NCBI GenBank assembly: GCA_934454405.1
Contig: CAKSFN010000003.1
Coordinates: forward strand, 62,001-126,000
Direction: 5' to 3'
DNA from: an uncultured Eubacteriales bacterium
GTDB lineage: Bacteria; Bacillota; Clostridia; Oscillospirales; UBA644
Length of the DNA: 64,000 nucleotides
The position numbers and the translations under genes were made by a program. Positions 1 through 9,217 of this stretch are shown here, one piece after another (position 1 is the stretch's first letter; the number at the start of each line of letters is the position of its first letter). Below the pieces are notes generated by a model. That model was not told the origin of the DNA and did not search any database. It saw only the letters and a program-made list of their open reading frames with translations.

Positions 1-1
1 G

Positions 2-970
2 GTTTACGAACGCGAGTCCAAAACGCACGTCGGCAAGGGCTACGCGCTTGACTTCATTTTCAACAGGATAAACACCGAGCACGCGGATAAAGGCATCGAG
101 GCGTTCTTTATCTTTGACGCGGACAATGTTATCAAGGATAATTACGTTCTTGAAATGAACAAGGCGTTCGACGCCGGCTACGAGGCCTGCACGTCTTACA
201 GAAACAGCAAAAACTACGGCACAAACTGGATAACCGCGGGCTATTCGCTTTGGTTTGTGCGCGAAGCGAAGTTTTTGAACAACCCCCGTTTTATCTGCGG
301 CACGAACTGCGCCGTTTCTGGCACGGGCTTTATGATAAGCAAGAAAATCGTTGATATGAACGGCGGCTGGAAGTACAATCTTTTGACCGAGGACATAGAG
401 TTTTCCGTTGACGCGGCGTTGAAGCACATCCGCATCGGCTATGTTCACGACGCAGAGTTTTTCGACGAGCAGCCCGAGACTTTTGCGCAGTCGTGGAAGC
501 AGCGCATGCGCTGGTCGAAAGGCTTTTATCAGGTTCTCGGCAATTACGGCGGCAAGCTTTGCAAGGGCATTTTCTCCAAAAAATTCGGCTTTGCGTGCTA
601 CGATATGCTGATGAACATTATGCCGGCGCTTATTCTTTCGCTTTTCTGCCTTGTGCTGAACACGGTTTTCCTCATCGTCGGGCTCGTGACAGCCGATTCA
701 ACGCTCGTCGCAAGCACGCTTGTCAGCGTTATGCACACGATACTGAGCTTCTACGCAACGCTTTACATCGTCGGGCTTATAACCACGATATCGGAATGGG
801 AAAAGATAGGCTGCTCAACCGCGGGCAAGATCCTTTACACGTTTACGTTCCCCGTGTTTATGTTCACCTATGTTCCCATCGCGGTTGTCGCGATATTCAA
901 AAAAGTCGGCTGGGCGCCCATCACGCACAGTGTTACAAAGTCCATCAGGGAGCTTAACAAGCCGCAATAA
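2..970 (+). CDS. Membrane glycosyltransferase, family 2 (5' end outside window)
   Basis: The reading frame is open from base 2, so this is the C-terminal part of a longer protein; the first ATG (155) is internal. Upstream of that ATG the frame encodes an acidic DAD motif (FIFDADN), the metal/nucleotide-sugar site of GT2 enzymes. Further on are a TED acidic motif (LLTEDIEF) and QRMRW, the Q-x-x-RW product-binding motif of processive GT2 enzymes such as hyaluronan or cellulose synthases. At least three hydrophobic segments follow, which fits a membrane-embedded synthase exporting a polysaccharide. It is followed at once by a terminator, so it ends its transcription unit. The sugar specificity cannot be read from the sequence. 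Confidence 0.85.
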   Translation, partial: VYERESKTHVGKGYALDFIFNRINTEHADKGIEAFFIFDADNVIKDNYVLEMNKAFDAGYEACTSYRNSKNYGTNWITAGYSLWFVREAKFLNNPRFICGTNCAVSGTGFMISKKIVDMNGGWKYNLLTEDIEFSVDAALKHIRIGYVHDAEFFDEQPETFAQSWKQRMRWSKGFYQVLGNYGGKLCKGIFSKKFGFACYDMLMNIMPALILSLFCLVLNTVFLIVGLVTADSTLVASTLVSVMHTILSFYATLYIVGLITTISEWEKIGCSTAGKILYTFTFPVFMFTYVPIAVVAIFKKVGWAPITHSVTKSIRELNKPQ

Positions 971-990
971 GCAGTTTTTAAGAAAATATA

Positions 991-1021
991 ACGGTCGCCG
1001 CAAATCGCGGCGACCGTTTTT
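991..1021 (+). terminator. Intrinsic terminator after the glycosyltransferase
   Basis: Perfect 11-bp stem (ACGGTCGCCGC at 991-1001 with GCGGCGACCGT at 1007-1017), 5-nt loop, then a T run. It lies 20 bp after the stop codon and separates this gene from glyA. Confidence 0.9.
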
Positions 1022-1071
1022 GCGCCGCTTTCCGACGCTGTTTTTCAAAAAACGAATTTTTGCGGAAAGGC

Positions 1072-1100
1072 TTTACAAATTCCGTATTTAATGTTATACT
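1072..1100 (+). promoter_or_regulatory. Sigma-A type promoter of glyA
   Basis: TTTACA at 1072-1077, a 17-bp spacer and TATACT at 1095-1100. The ATG at 1091 lies inside this promoter, which rules it out as the glyA start. Confidence 0.8.
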
Positions 1101-1138
1101 TATATTTAAGATATATGAGTGTGAAGGAGCGTTATATT

Positions 1139-2377
1139 ATGGAAAACATCGACTATCTTTGCGCCTGCGACCCCGAGGTCGGACAGGCGATGCAGAAGGA
1201 GCTTGAAAGACAGCGCCGCAACATCGAACTCATCGCGTCCGAAAACATCGTGTCGGATGCCGTGCTGAAGGCTATGGGTTCGGTTCTGACGAATAAATAT
1301 GCCGAGGGCTATCCCGGAAAAAGATATTACGGCGGCTGCGAGTGCGTGGATATTGTGGAGAATATCGCGCGCGACAGGGCAAAAAAACTTTTCGGCGCGG
1401 AACACGTAAACGTGCAGCCCCATTCGGGCGCACAGGCAAATCTTGCCGTTTATTTCGCACTTCTCAACCCCGGCGACACGGTGCTCGGAATGAGCCTTGC
1501 CGAGGGCGGACACCTGACGCACGGTTCGCCCGTTAATATGTCGGGCAAATATTTTAATTTTATTCCCTACGGCATAAACGCCGAAACGGGAAGGCTTGAT
1601 TACGACGCGCTTGAAACGCTTGTGAAAGAACATAAGCCCAAGCTCGTTGTCGCGGGCGCGAGCGCGTATCCGAGAACGATAGATTTTGAGCGCATCGCAA
1701 ATATCGCGCACGAAAACGGCGCGCTTCTGATGGTTGATATGGCGCACATCGCGGGACTTGTCGCCGCGGGGCTGCACCCGTCGCCGTTCCCGTTCGCGGA
1801 CGTTGTCACAACAACCACGCACAAAACGCTTCGCGGTCCGCGCGGCGGTATGATAATGTGCAGGGAAGAGTTCGCGAAGGCGATAGACAAGGCGATCTTC
1901 CCCGGCACGCAGGGCGGCCCTCTTATGCACGTCATAGCCGCAAAGGCAGTCTGCTTCGGCGAGGCGCTCAAGCCCGAATTTAAGGAATATCAGCAAAAAG
2001 TGCTTGCCAATTCAAAGGCGCTTGCCGAGGCGCTTCTCGGCTACGGCTTCGACCTTGTCAGCGGCGGCAGCGACAACCATCTTATTCTTGTCGATCTGCG
2101 CAGCTTCAACGTGACCGGCAGGGATATGGAGAAAAGGCTTGACGAGGTTCGCATAACCGCCAACAAAAATGCGATTCCCCACGATCCTCAGTCGCCGTTT
2201 GTCACAAGCGGTATCCGTCTCGGAACTCCCGCAGTTACGTCGAGAGGCTTTGACGAGGACGATATGAGAGTTATCGCGGAGTGCATTTACTATGTCGCTT
2301 CGGGCAGCGACACAAAGGAGAACATTCTTGCAAAAGTAGATGCTCTCTGCAAAAAACACCCGATTTACAACGATTAA
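1139..2377 (+). CDS. glyA: Serine hydroxymethyltransferase
   Basis: Converts serine plus tetrahydrofolate to glycine plus 5,10-methylene-THF in the cytoplasm, a main source of one-carbon units. The protein has 412 aa, the usual family length. The PLP-binding motif [14 protein letters not shown] is present, with the Schiff-base lysine at residue 229. The N-terminal ELIASEN and the [11 protein letters not shown] motif are also typical. I chose ATG 1139 because it follows an AAGGAG ribosome site (about 1123) and lies downstream of the promoter; the frame opens at 1091 inside the promoter. My hand count of leucine codons gives about 21 CTT, 8 CTC and 6 CTG with no TTA, TTG or CTA. folD, also in this window (23651), uses the same methylene-THF pool. 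Confidence 0.97.
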   Translation: MENIDYLCACDPEVGQAMQKELERQRRNIELIASENIVSDAVLKAMGSVLTNKYAEGYPGKRYYGGCECVDIVENIARDRAKKLFGAEHVNVQPHSGAQANLAVYFALLNPGDTVLGMSLAEGGHLTHGSPVNMSGKYFNFIPYGINAETGRLDYDALETLVKEHKPKLVVAGASAYPRTIDFERIANIAHENGALLMVDMAHIAGLVAAGLHPSPFPFADVVTTTTHKTLRGPRGGMIMCREEFAKAIDKAIFPGTQGGPLMHVIAAKAVCFGEALKPEFKEYQQKVLANSKALAEALLGYGFDLVSGGSDNHLILVDLRSFNVTGRDMEKRLDEVRITANKNAIPHDPQSPFVTSGIRLGTPAVTSRGFDEDDMRVIAECIYYVASGSDTKENILAKVDALCKKHPIYND

Positions 2378-2407
2378 AAGCAAATTCGTCTGTTCGGAGG
2401 GAACGAA

Positions 2408-3691
2408 ATGTACACGCCGCTTGCCGCAAGGCTTCGTCCTCATGGCATTGAGGATATGGTCGGTCAACAGCATCTTATAGGAAAAGGAAAGCCGCTTTAC
2501 AGGATAATCGAGAGCGGCTCCGTTCCCAATATGATCTTTTACGGCAGCTCGGGCGTCGGAAAAACCACGCTCGCGCGTATAATCGCCGAAAAGACCGACA
2601 AGACGCTTTACAAGCTGAACGCGACGACCGCTTCGACAAGCGACATCAAAAGCGTTATCTCCGATATCGGCGCGCTCGGCAACGAAAACGGGATAATCAT
2701 TTATATCGACGAGATCCAGTATTTCACAAAAAAACAGCAGCAGGTGCTTCTCGAATTTATCGAGGACGGCAGCATCACGCTTATCGCATCGACGGCTGAA
2801 AACCCGTATTTTTATGTATATTCCGCGATTTTGAGCCGCTCCACGGTTTTTGAGTTCAAGCCCGTTTCCGCCAGGGACGCAGAAAAAGCCGTGCGCAGAG
2901 CGTTTGACTTTGTGCGCGACGAGGATAAGGCGGAGCTTACCGTTGAGGACGGCGTTGTTGAATATATCGCCGCCGCATGCGGAGGCGACGTTCGCAAGTC
3001 GATAAACAGCGTTGAGGTTCTGACCGCGCGAAAACCGGGGCAAAAGTCGGTAACGGTAACGCTTGAGGACGCCGTTTCCGTCGCGCAAAAGAGCAATATA
3101 CGCTATGACCGCGACGGGGATATGCACTACGACATACTTTCGGCGTTCCAGAAATCCATTCGCGGCTCGGACGAAAACGCGGCGCTTCATTATCTTGCGC
3201 GGCTTATAAAGGGCGGCGATCTTGCCTCGATATGCCGCCGTCTTCTCGTCATCGCGTCCGAGGATATAGGGCTTGCGTATCCGCTTGCCGCCGCCGTGAC
3301 GAAAGCGTGCGTTGAAAGCGCGCTCCAGCTCGGCTTTCCCGAGGCGCGGCTTCCGCTTGCCGAGGCTGTGATACTGCTTGCGACCGCTCCGAAGTCCAAT
3401 TCCGTGATAACCGCCGTTGACGCGGCGCTTTCCGACGTCGAAAACAAGGATTGCGGAGAAATTCCGGCGGATATCCGCGACTCCCACTATTCGGGCGCGA
3501 AAAAGCTCGGACGCGGAACGGGATACAGGTATCCGCACTCCTATCCCGGTCACTACGTCAAGCAGCAGTATCTGCCGACGAACATCAAAAACGCCGTTTA
3601 TTATGTCGCGGGCGAAAACAAGACCGAGCAGGCGGCGAAAAAGTATTGGGACGCGATAAAAAACGATGAAAAAGAATCAAAAACTGACTGA
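2408..3691 (+). CDS. rarA: Replication-associated recombination ATPase RarA (MgsA family)
   Basis: AAA+ ATPase of the clamp-loader-like RarA/MgsA/Wrnip1 family, acting at stalled replication forks. The Walker A motif GSSGVGKT is at residues 46-53, and the Walker B region reads YIDEIQYF. A sensor-like RSTVFEF segment follows. The C-terminal tetramerisation domain ends in the family signature GTGYRYPHSYPGHYVKQQYLP region (about residues 370-395). The length of 427 aa matches the family. ATG 2408 is preceded by GGAGGGAAC. Its 3' end overlaps nth by 26 bp, so the two DNA-maintenance genes are probably translationally coupled. One oddity is that the usual FIDEIHRFNK motif is changed to YIDEIQYFTK. 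Confidence 0.92.
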   Translation: MYTPLAARLRPHGIEDMVGQQHLIGKGKPLYRIIESGSVPNMIFYGSSGVGKTTLARIIAEKTDKTLYKLNATTASTSDIKSVISDIGALGNENGIIIYIDEIQYFTKKQQQVLLEFIEDGSITLIASTAENPYFYVYSAILSRSTVFEFKPVSARDAEKAVRRAFDFVRDEDKAELTVEDGVVEYIAAACGGDVRKSINSVEVLTARKPGQKSVTVTLEDAVSVAQKSNIRYDRDGDMHYDILSAFQKSIRGSDENAALHYLARLIKGGDLASICRRLLVIASEDIGLAYPLAAAVTKACVESALQLGFPEARLPLAEAVILLATAPKSNSVITAVDAALSDVENKDCGEIPADIRDSHYSGAKKLGRGTGYRYPHSYPGHYVKQQYLPTNIKNAVYYVAGENKTEQAAKKYWDAIKNDEKESKTD

Positions 3692-4313
3692 AAAAATTCT
3701 TGAACTGTACCCCGAGGGCGCCTGCGCGCTTGAATACCGCGACCCGTTTGAGCTTCTGGTCGCCTCCCGTCTTTCGGCGCAATGCACCGACGTTCGCGTC
3801 AATATCGTTACCTCGGAAATGTTCAAAACGCTGAAAACTCCCGAGGATTTTGCGTCCGCGCCCGTTGAGGAGATTGAAAAGCATATCCGCTCCTGCGGAC
3901 TTTTTCACACAAAGGCGCGCGATATAAAGGCGATGTCGCAAATGCTTCTTGACGAGTTCGGCGGCAGAGTGCCCGACAATATGCAGGATCTTTTGCGCCT
4001 GCCGGGGGTAGGGAGAAAGATTGCAAATCTCATTCTCGGCGAGGTTTACGGCGAAAAGGGCGCCGTTGTCGCGGACACGCACTGTATACGCCTGTCAAAC
4101 AGGCTCGGTTACAGTCAAAGCACGAATCCCGCAGTAGTCGAACGCGACCTGCGCGCCGCGCTTCCTCCCGAAAAAAGTATGACGTTCTGCCACGCGCTTG
4201 TGTCGCACGGACGCGCCGTTTGCAAGGCGCAGCGCCCCGCTTGCGAAGTCTGCGCGCTGAAAGGGGATTGCAGGTATGCAAGAGAACAACAAAAAGAAAA
4301 ACACGGAAAATGA
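3666..4313 (+). CDS. nth: Endonuclease III (DNA glycosylase/AP lyase)
   Basis: Base-excision-repair enzyme that removes oxidised pyrimidines and cleaves the abasic site. It has 215 aa, the usual size. The helix-hairpin-helix reads LPGVGRKIAN, with the catalytic Lys just downstream of LPGVG and the catalytic Asp in VADTH. The 4Fe-4S ligands follow the C-x6-C-x2-C-x5-C pattern at Cys186, 193, 196 and 202. It starts inside the end of rarA, and its own 3' end overlaps the next small gene by 38 bp, so rarA, nth and the small gene form one translationally coupled set. Confidence 0.96.
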   Translation: MKKNQKLTEKILELYPEGACALEYRDPFELLVASRLSAQCTDVRVNIVTSEMFKTLKTPEDFASAPVEEIEKHIRSCGLFHTKARDIKAMSQMLLDEFGGRVPDNMQDLLRLPGVGRKIANLILGEVYGEKGAVVADTHCIRLSNRLGYSQSTNPAVVERDLRAALPPEKSMTFCHALVSHGRAVCKAQRPACEVCALKGDCRYAREQQKEKHGK

Positions 4314-4494
4314 CGTTCCCTACGCGGATTGCCCGAGTTGCCTTTATTATGCGTATGATGAAGACTATGAGGAATATATGTGCGGAATGTATCTTGACGA
4401 GGACGACATAACCCGCCTGCAAATGCGCAAAAATCCGACTTGTCCGTACTATCGCAACGGCGACGAGTATTTGACCGTCAGAAAACAGAACTGA
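4276..4494 (+). CDS. Small Cys-rich acidic protein (DUF6472-like)
   Basis: A 72-aa protein with Cys in CPSC, a central CGMYLDEDD segment and a late CPYYRNGDEY segment, rich in Asp, Glu and Tyr. The pattern of a paired CxxC, a central Cys and a CPYYR..DEY tail resembles the small clostridial family I remember as DUF6472, which has no known function. It overlaps the end of nth by 38 bp in another frame, yet the product is coherent and a strong terminator follows it, which supports a real gene. The four cysteines could bind a metal; that is inference. No catalytic motif is visible. Confidence 0.65.
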   Translation: MQENNKKKNTENDVPYADCPSCLYYAYDEDYEEYMCGMYLDEDDITRLQMRKNPTCPYYRNGDEYLTVRKQN

Positions 4495-4514
4495 CGCTGA
4501 CAACCGAAAAAAAC

Positions 4515-4551
4515 ACGGCTTTCCGCCTTTCGACGGGAAGCCGCTTTTTTT
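4515..4551. terminator. Bidirectional terminator between the nth operon and guaB
   Basis: Hairpin built on CGGCTTTCC / GGGAAGCCG (arms around 4516-4524 and 4535-4543). It has a T run on the plus side (4544-4551) and an A run (4508-4513) on the other side that reads as T on the minus strand. It serves the two convergent units. Confidence 0.8.
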
Positions 4552-4560
4552 ATCTTCGCA

Positions 4561-6066
4561 TCAGCCCTTGAACTGCTGCTTTTCTTTGAGAACGACGTCG
4601 TGCGCGCCGCCCTCGACGATGCTCGTTGACGAAACAACGGTGATCTTCGCCTTTTTCTGCAATTCGGGAATGGTAAGCGCGCCGCAGTTGCACATCGTGG
4701 AGCGAACCTTGCTCAGCGAAAGCCCCACGTTGTCCTTGAGCGAGCCTGCGTAGGGAACGTATGAGTCAACGCCCTCTTCAAACGAAAGCTTCGCCGCGCC
4801 GCCCATATCGTAACGCTGCCAGTTTCTTGCTCTCGCGCTGCCCTCGCCCCAATATTCCTTCATATAGTTTCCGTTTATGTTGACCTTGTTCGAGGGAGAT
4901 TCGTCGAAACGCGCGAAGTATCTGCCGAGCATGATGAAATCCGCGCCCATCGCAAGCGCGAGCGTCATGTGATAATCGTAAACGATGCCGCCGTCCGCGC
5001 AAACGGGGATATAAACGCCCGTCTTTTCAAAATATTCGTCGCGCGCCTTCGCCACTTCCATAACCGCGGTCGCCTGACCTCTGCCGATGCCCTTCTGCTC
5101 TCTGGTAATGCAGATGGAACCGCCGCCTATGCCGACCTTGATAAAGTCCGCCCCCGCGTCGGCAAGGAAGTTGAAGCCGTCCCTGTCCACCACGTTGCCC
5201 GCGCCGACTTTGACCGCGTCGCCGTAGGTTCTTTTGATCCAGCCGAGCGTGCGGGACTGCCATTCGGAAAAGCCCTCGGACGAGTCTATGCAAAGCACGT
5301 CCGCGCCCGCCTCGATAAGTGCGGGAACACGCTGCTCGTAGTCTCTGGTGTTGATACCCGCGCCGACGACGTAACGCTTTTGCGCGTCCAGCAGTTCAAG
5401 CGCGTTTTCCTTGTGCGAGTCGTAGTCTTTTCTGAAAACGAAGTATTTAAGATTGCCGTTTCTGTCGATTATCGGCAGGGAATTGAGCTTGTTATCCCAT
5501 ATAATGTCGTTTGCGGTTTTGAGGGTCGTCGTCTCGTCGCCGTAAACGAGCTTTTCAAACGGCGTCATAAACTCTTTGACCTTCGTGTCAAGGCTCATTC
5601 TGGAAACACGGTAGTCCCTTGACGTAACTATTCCCAGCAGCTTTCCGTTCGGCGTTCCGTCCGCCGTAACCGCCATGGTCGAGTGCCCGAGCTTTTCCTT
5701 CAAATTGACAACGTCGGCAAGCGTCGAGTCCGGCATGACGTTTGAATCGCTTGTTACAAAGCCCGCCTTGTGATTTTTGACGCGCGCGACCATCTGCGCC
5801 TCGGATTCGACGGACTGCGATCCGTAAATGAACGATACGCCGCCTTCCTGCGCAAGCGCTATCGCCATCCTGTCGTCGGAAACAGCCTGCATGATTGCCG
5901 AAACGAGAGGAATGTTCAGAGAGATTGCCGCTTCCTCTCCTCTGCGGTATTTGACCAAGGGTGTTCTGAGACTGACGTTTGCCGGAACGCACTCCGCGGA
6001 CGAATATCCGGGAACGAGAAGATATTCTCCGAACGTGCGCGAGGGTTCTTCAAAAATGTACGCCAT
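4561..6066 (-). CDS. guaB: Inosine-5'-monophosphate dehydrogenase
   Basis: Oxidises IMP to XMP with NAD+, the committed step of GMP synthesis. It has 501 aa. A TIM barrel is interrupted by a tandem CBS (Bateman) region at about residues 100-215. The catalytic loop [13 protein letters not shown] carries the nucleophile Cys319. The phosphate-binding stretch ([20 protein letters not shown]) and the flap region ([12 protein letters not shown]) are recognisable. The start is fixed by a strong AGGAGGAGG site and an upstream promoter. It stands alone, convergent with nth and divergent from spoIIIAA, with no guaA nearby. Confidence 0.96.
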   Translation of the reverse strand: MAYIFEEPSRTFGEYLLVPGYSSAECVPANVSLRTPLVKYRRGEEAAISLNIPLVSAIMQAVSDDRMAIALAQEGGVSFIYGSQSVESEAQMVARVKNHKAGFVTSDSNVMPDSTLADVVNLKEKLGHSTMAVTADGTPNGKLLGIVTSRDYRVSRMSLDTKVKEFMTPFEKLVYGDETTTLKTANDIIWDNKLNSLPIIDRNGNLKYFVFRKDYDSHKENALELLDAQKRYVVGAGINTRDYEQRVPALIEAGADVLCIDSSEGFSEWQSRTLGWIKRTYGDAVKVGAGNVVDRDGFNFLADAGADFIKVGIGGGSICITREQKGIGRGQATAVMEVAKARDEYFEKTGVYIPVCADGGIVYDYHMTLALAMGADFIMLGRYFARFDESPSNKVNINGNYMKEYWGEGSARARNWQRYDMGGAAKLSFEEGVDSYVPYAGSLKDNVGLSLSKVRSTMCNCGALTIPELQKKAKITVVSSTSIVEGGAHDVVLKEKQQFKG

Positions 6067-6101
6067 AACGCTCCTCCTCCTGAAAATTTATATTATCTAT
6101 A

Positions 6102-6131
6102 ATTATATATCGTTTTTCGGGGCGTTGTCAA
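6102..6131 (-). promoter_or_regulatory. Sigma-A type promoter of guaB
   Basis: On the minus strand TTGACA (6126-6131), an 18-bp spacer and TATAAT (6102-6107) lie about 35 bp upstream of the guaB ATG. Confidence 0.85.
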
Positions 6132-6190
6132 CCCCGTTTTCCGAAATGTTACGAATAATTCCGAACGCGCCGCAATATGAATTGAACGAG

Positions 6191-7090
6191 ATGAACGATT
6201 TCAATACCGAAAAATATTTCCCGTTTCCGCTGTCCGCCGCCGTCGGACGCGCCTTCTCCGTTCACGGGGACGGCGTTCGGCAGATAAGACTTTCGCGAAA
6301 CGGCTTTCTGAGTTTTGACATCCGCGGCAGAAACGTCTTTTCACCGACCTCCGAAAACGGCGGAGAACGCTTTTTCGTTGCGGAAAGCACATTTGACGAA
6401 TGCTTTCTGCGCGCCTGCGAGTATTCCGTCCACACCTACGCTGCGCGCATACGGGAGGGGTTTATTCCGCTTGACGGCGGCCACCGCGTCGGCGTTTGCG
6501 GAAGCGCGGTCACGGACGGGGGACAGGTTCTCGGTGTTAAAAATATCTCGTCGCTCGATTATCGCGTGGCGAGGGAGTTTCGCGGCTGCGCGGAAAAAGG
6601 AATGAGGTATATAACGGACGGCGGACGAATAAGAAATACCGTGATAGCGTCCCGTCCGGGCGGCGGAAAAACAACTTTTATCCGCGATCTTGCCCGTCTG
6701 CTTTCGGCAAAAGGCTTTCGCGTCTGCGTTGTTGACACGCGCTCCGAGATAGCCGCCGTCAAAAACGGCGTTCCCTGCTTCGACACGGGCGCGCTTACCT
6801 CTGTTTTCGACGGCTATCCGAAGGCTTTCGGTATGGAGTGCGCCGTTCGCGCGTTCGCCCCCGACGCCGTTATCTGCGACGAGATAGGAAACGAAAAAGA
6901 ACTTGACGCGCTTCGGTTTCTGATGTCGCGCGGCGTTCCTTTCGTCGTCACGGTTCATTGCGGCGGCGCGTCCGAGCTGCTGAAAAACGACGTTCTGCGC
7001 TCCCTTTCGGAGCAAAAGCTTGCCGAAACGGTGATATTCCTTGACGAAATACCCGTTCCGACGCATATAAAAGAGGTTCTGCTGCCGTGA
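6191..7090 (+). CDS. spoIIIAA: Stage III sporulation protein AA (ATPase)
   Basis: Secretion-type ATPase of the SpoIIIA-SpoIIQ channel joining mother cell and forespore. The Walker A region is RPGGGKTT, followed by VVDTRSEIAAVKNGVPC and the Walker B-like AVICDEIGNE. These features are shared with type II/IV secretion ATPases and typical of SpoIIIAA. From ATG 6191 it has 299 aa, close to the B. subtilis protein. The frame stays open far upstream (to 5828) across the guaB promoter, so the true start must be downstream. ATG 6146 lacks a ribosome site and ATG 6191 has only a weak one, so the start is uncertain by 15 codons. It is the first gene of the complete spoIIIA operon; its stop overlaps spoIIIAB. 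Confidence 0.93.
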   Translation: MNDFNTEKYFPFPLSAAVGRAFSVHGDGVRQIRLSRNGFLSFDIRGRNVFSPTSENGGERFFVAESTFDECFLRACEYSVHTYAARIREGFIPLDGGHRVGVCGSAVTDGGQVLGVKNISSLDYRVAREFRGCAEKGMRYITDGGRIRNTVIASRPGGGKTTFIRDLARLLSAKGFRVCVVDTRSEIAAVKNGVPCFDTGALTSVFDGYPKAFGMECAVRAFAPDAVICDEIGNEKELDALRFLMSRGVPFVVTVHCGGASELLKNDVLRSLSEQKLAETVIFLDEIPVPTHIKEVLLP

Positions 7091-7563
7091 AAATCTTTCT
7101 GTTGACCGTTGTGTTCTTTTCCTGTCTTTCCGCAGGCGTTATTCGTTCGCGCGCGCTTGAAAAGCGCCGTCGCTCGCTTTCGGATTTTGCCGCGTTTCTC
7201 GATTTTTCCGAAACGCTTCTGAAAACCGAGAACCCTCCGACCTCGGAGATCATCGTCCGTTCGGATTTTTTTCTGTTCGACGGCGTGCCTCCGCTTGCGG
7301 ACGCCGAAAAAGCATATCGAGAAGCTCTCGAAAAAAACCTTTCACGGACGGGCTTCTCGCCGCGCGACGTTTCTTTGCTTGACGCGTTTTTCGCCGAATT
7401 CGGCAAGACCGATCGCGAAGGACAGCTGTCGCTTGTCGCCTCCGTTCGCTCCGCCGCCGAAAAAGCCCTCGCGGACGCGGAGGCAGACAGAGCAAAATAC
7501 GCCGGACCTTACGCCGTGTTCGGGCTTCTGGCAGGCGCGGCGCTCGTCATAATTTTTATTTAG
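7087..7563 (+). CDS. spoIIIAB: Stage III sporulation protein AB
   Basis: 158 aa with one N-terminal hydrophobic segment (residues 3-20), a soluble helical middle rich in Leu, Glu and Arg, and a C-terminal membrane segment (about 143-158). This GspF-like layout is that of SpoIIIAB, an inner-membrane component of the feeding-tube complex in the mother-cell membrane. The start overlaps the spoIIIAA stop by 4 bp. Identification rests on size, topology and position more than on sequence motifs. Confidence 0.9.
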   Translation: MKIFLLTVVFFSCLSAGVIRSRALEKRRRSLSDFAAFLDFSETLLKTENPPTSEIIVRSDFFLFDGVPPLADAEKAYREALEKNLSRTGFSPRDVSLLDAFFAEFGKTDREGQLSLVASVRSAAEKALADAEADRAKYAGPYAVFGLLAGAALVIIFI

Positions 7564-7572
7564 GAGTTTTGA

Positions 7573-7767
7573 ATGGACGTCTCCGTTTTGTTTAAGATAG
7601 CCGCCGTGGGCTTGATCGTTGCGCTTCTCAACCAGCTTCTGACTAAAACGGACAGGGGAGAATACGCCGTGCTTGTGACCGTTGCGGGACTTATAGCGGT
7701 CATTCTCGTCCTTCTCGGCGGTCTGACCGACCTTTTCGGAGCCATGCGCTCCGCGTTCGGCTTATGA
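7573..7767 (+). CDS. spoIIIAC: Stage III sporulation protein AC
   Basis: 64 aa with two membrane segments (about 8-22 and 29-52), preceded by a TAGGAG ribosome site. The family is conserved in length (64-68 aa), and the sequence ALLNQLLTKTDRGEYAVLV is characteristic. Together with SpoIIIAD it forms a small integral membrane part of the sporulation channel. The stop overlaps the start of spoIIIAD. Confidence 0.95.
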   Translation: MDVSVLFKIAAVGLIVALLNQLLTKTDRGEYAVLVTVAGLIAVILVLLGGLTDLFGAMRSAFGL

Positions 7768-8150
7768 GCGCGCTTCGGCTCGTCGGCGTTGCGCTCGCCG
7801 CCGTTATGATGACGCTTGTTCTGAAAAAAGAAAACGCTGCGGCTGCTTTGGCTCTTTCCGTCGCCGCCGGCGTTATCATTCTGCTTTCCGCCGTTTCGGA
7901 TACGGTATATCTTGTTTCGTATCTCCGCGGCATCGTTGCAAAGACCCCGACCGCGGCGGAGGGGCTCGGCGTTCTTCTGAAATGCGTCGGCATAGGCTAC
8001 GTAACCGCGTTCGGCGCGTCCGTCTGCGCCGATATGGGCGAAAAAGGGCTTGCGGACAAGGTGACTTTCGTCGGAAGGATACTCGTTCTCGTTGCGGGGA
8101 TGCCGCTGGTGACCTCGTTTCTCGACGCGGTCGGTGAAATTCTGTGCTGA
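7764..8150 (+). CDS. spoIIIAD: Stage III sporulation protein AD
   Basis: 128 aa with about four hydrophobic segments and almost no polar loops. Motifs such as GIGYVTAFGASVCADMGEKG and the C-terminal ALVTSF-like segment (MPLVTSFLDAV) are those of SpoIIIAD. The start overlaps the spoIIIAC stop by 4 bp and the stop overlaps the GTG of spoIIIAE, so translation is coupled throughout. Confidence 0.95.
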   Translation: MSALRLVGVALAAVMMTLVLKKENAAAALALSVAAGVIILLSAVSDTVYLVSYLRGIVAKTPTAAEGLGVLLKCVGIGYVTAFGASVCADMGEKGLADKVTFVGRILVLVAGMPLVTSFLDAVGEILC

Positions 8151-9217
8151 AAAAAGTTTTTGTTGCCGCCGTTACTCTTTTTTTTGTGCTTTCTTTGCCC
8201 TTTGCCGCCTGCGCCCGACCTCTCGAACAGGGACTTTCGGACGCGGAGGACGCTCTGCCGCAAAGCGCGCGCGAATACGGGCTGACCGCCGAAAACATCT
8301 CGGATTTTCTCGATCCCGGCAACGTATTTTCACTGCTGTTTTCCGCCCTGAAAAAAGCGTTGTCCGCCGCCGTCGCGCCGTTTGCGGCGACGCTCGCCTT
8401 TCTCGTTGCTCTTTATTTGCTGAACGGGCTTCTGCCCGATAAGGACGACCCCCTGCAAAAAACGCTCTGCGCCGTTTTCGCGTTCGGCTCCGTCTGCTCG
8501 ACCTTCGTAGGCGTTTTCGACGCTTCGTCGTCGCTCCGTGCCGCGATAAGCGACGTGTGCGCCTTCGGGCAGTCTCTTTTTTCCGTTCTTCTTTCCTGCG
8601 TCGGCGCGTCGGGACGGGCTGCCCTCGCCGCGGCGTCCTCTGTTGAAACAGGCGCACTTTTCGCCGCGCTTTCCTTCGTCGGCGAAGAGCTTGTCGTTCC
8701 GTGCGCGGACGCCTTTTTCGCGATAGGCGTGACCTCCTCCGTTTTATCGAACGGTGCGCTTTTTTCCGCCTCGAAAACGCTGAAAAAGGTCTGCGTTTCC
8801 GTTTTGGGAGTCTGCTCTCTCGTTTTTTCTCTCACGGTCGGCGCGCGCTGCCTGCTTGCGTCGTCCGCGGACGCGACCTCCGTCCGCGCCGCCGCTTACG
8901 CCGTCGGCAACGGTATCCCCGTCGTCGGGGGCGGCATCGGAGAGTCTATGTCAGCTCTGCTGGCAAGCGCGGAGGCCGTCGCGAAGAATATCGGCGTTTT
9001 CGGCGCTGTCGCCGTTGTTCTGATTCTCTTTTCCCCTCTGGTCTCCGTCGGCGTTATGTGGTTTTTCTCCGCCGTTTCGGGCGCGGTCGCGGAAATGCTC
9101 GGTCTTTGCCGTATGCGTCGGTTTTTTTCCGTCGTGTGCGACGCGTATTCGCTCGTCGCCGCTCTTGCCGCCGGCGTCGCCGCGCTTGTCATTATAAGTT
9201 TGGGACTGGTGATGTGA
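8144..9217 (+). CDS. spoIIIAE: Stage III sporulation protein AE
   Basis: 357 aa beginning at a GTG that lies inside spoIIIAD. It has a signal-peptide-like N terminus (residues 1-22), then a periplasm-facing stretch and about seven hydrophobic segments, matching the polytopic SpoIIIAE. The motif GNGIPVVGGGIGESMSALLASA is characteristic of the family. It is the largest membrane component of the channel between mother cell and forespore. Its TGA stop overlaps the next start. Confidence 0.95.
   Translation: MLKKVFVAAVTLFFVLSLPFAACARPLEQGLSDAEDALPQSAREYGLTAENISDFLDPGNVFSLLFSALKKALSAAVAPFAATLAFLVALYLLNGLLPDKDDPLQKTLCAVFAFGSVCSTFVGVFDASSSLRAAISDVCAFGQSLFSVLLSCVGASGRAALAAASSVETGALFAALSFVGEELVVPCADAFFAIGVTSSVLSNGALFSASKTLKKVCVSVLGVCSLVFSLTVGARCLLASSADATSVRAAAYAVGNGIPVVGGGIGESMSALLASAEAVAKNIGVFGAVAVVLILFSPLVSVGVMWFFSAVSGAVAEMLGLCRMRRFFSVVCDAYSLVAALAAGVAALVIISLGLVM

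Noticed and set aside
1091..1138. Sixteen-codon N-terminal extension of glyA
   Set aside because: The ATG at 1091 lies inside the promoter -10 region and so upstream of the transcript.
2012..3553. 513-aa minus-strand open frame opposite rarA
   Set aside because: Shadow of a well-supported gene on the plus strand; sequence has no family features.
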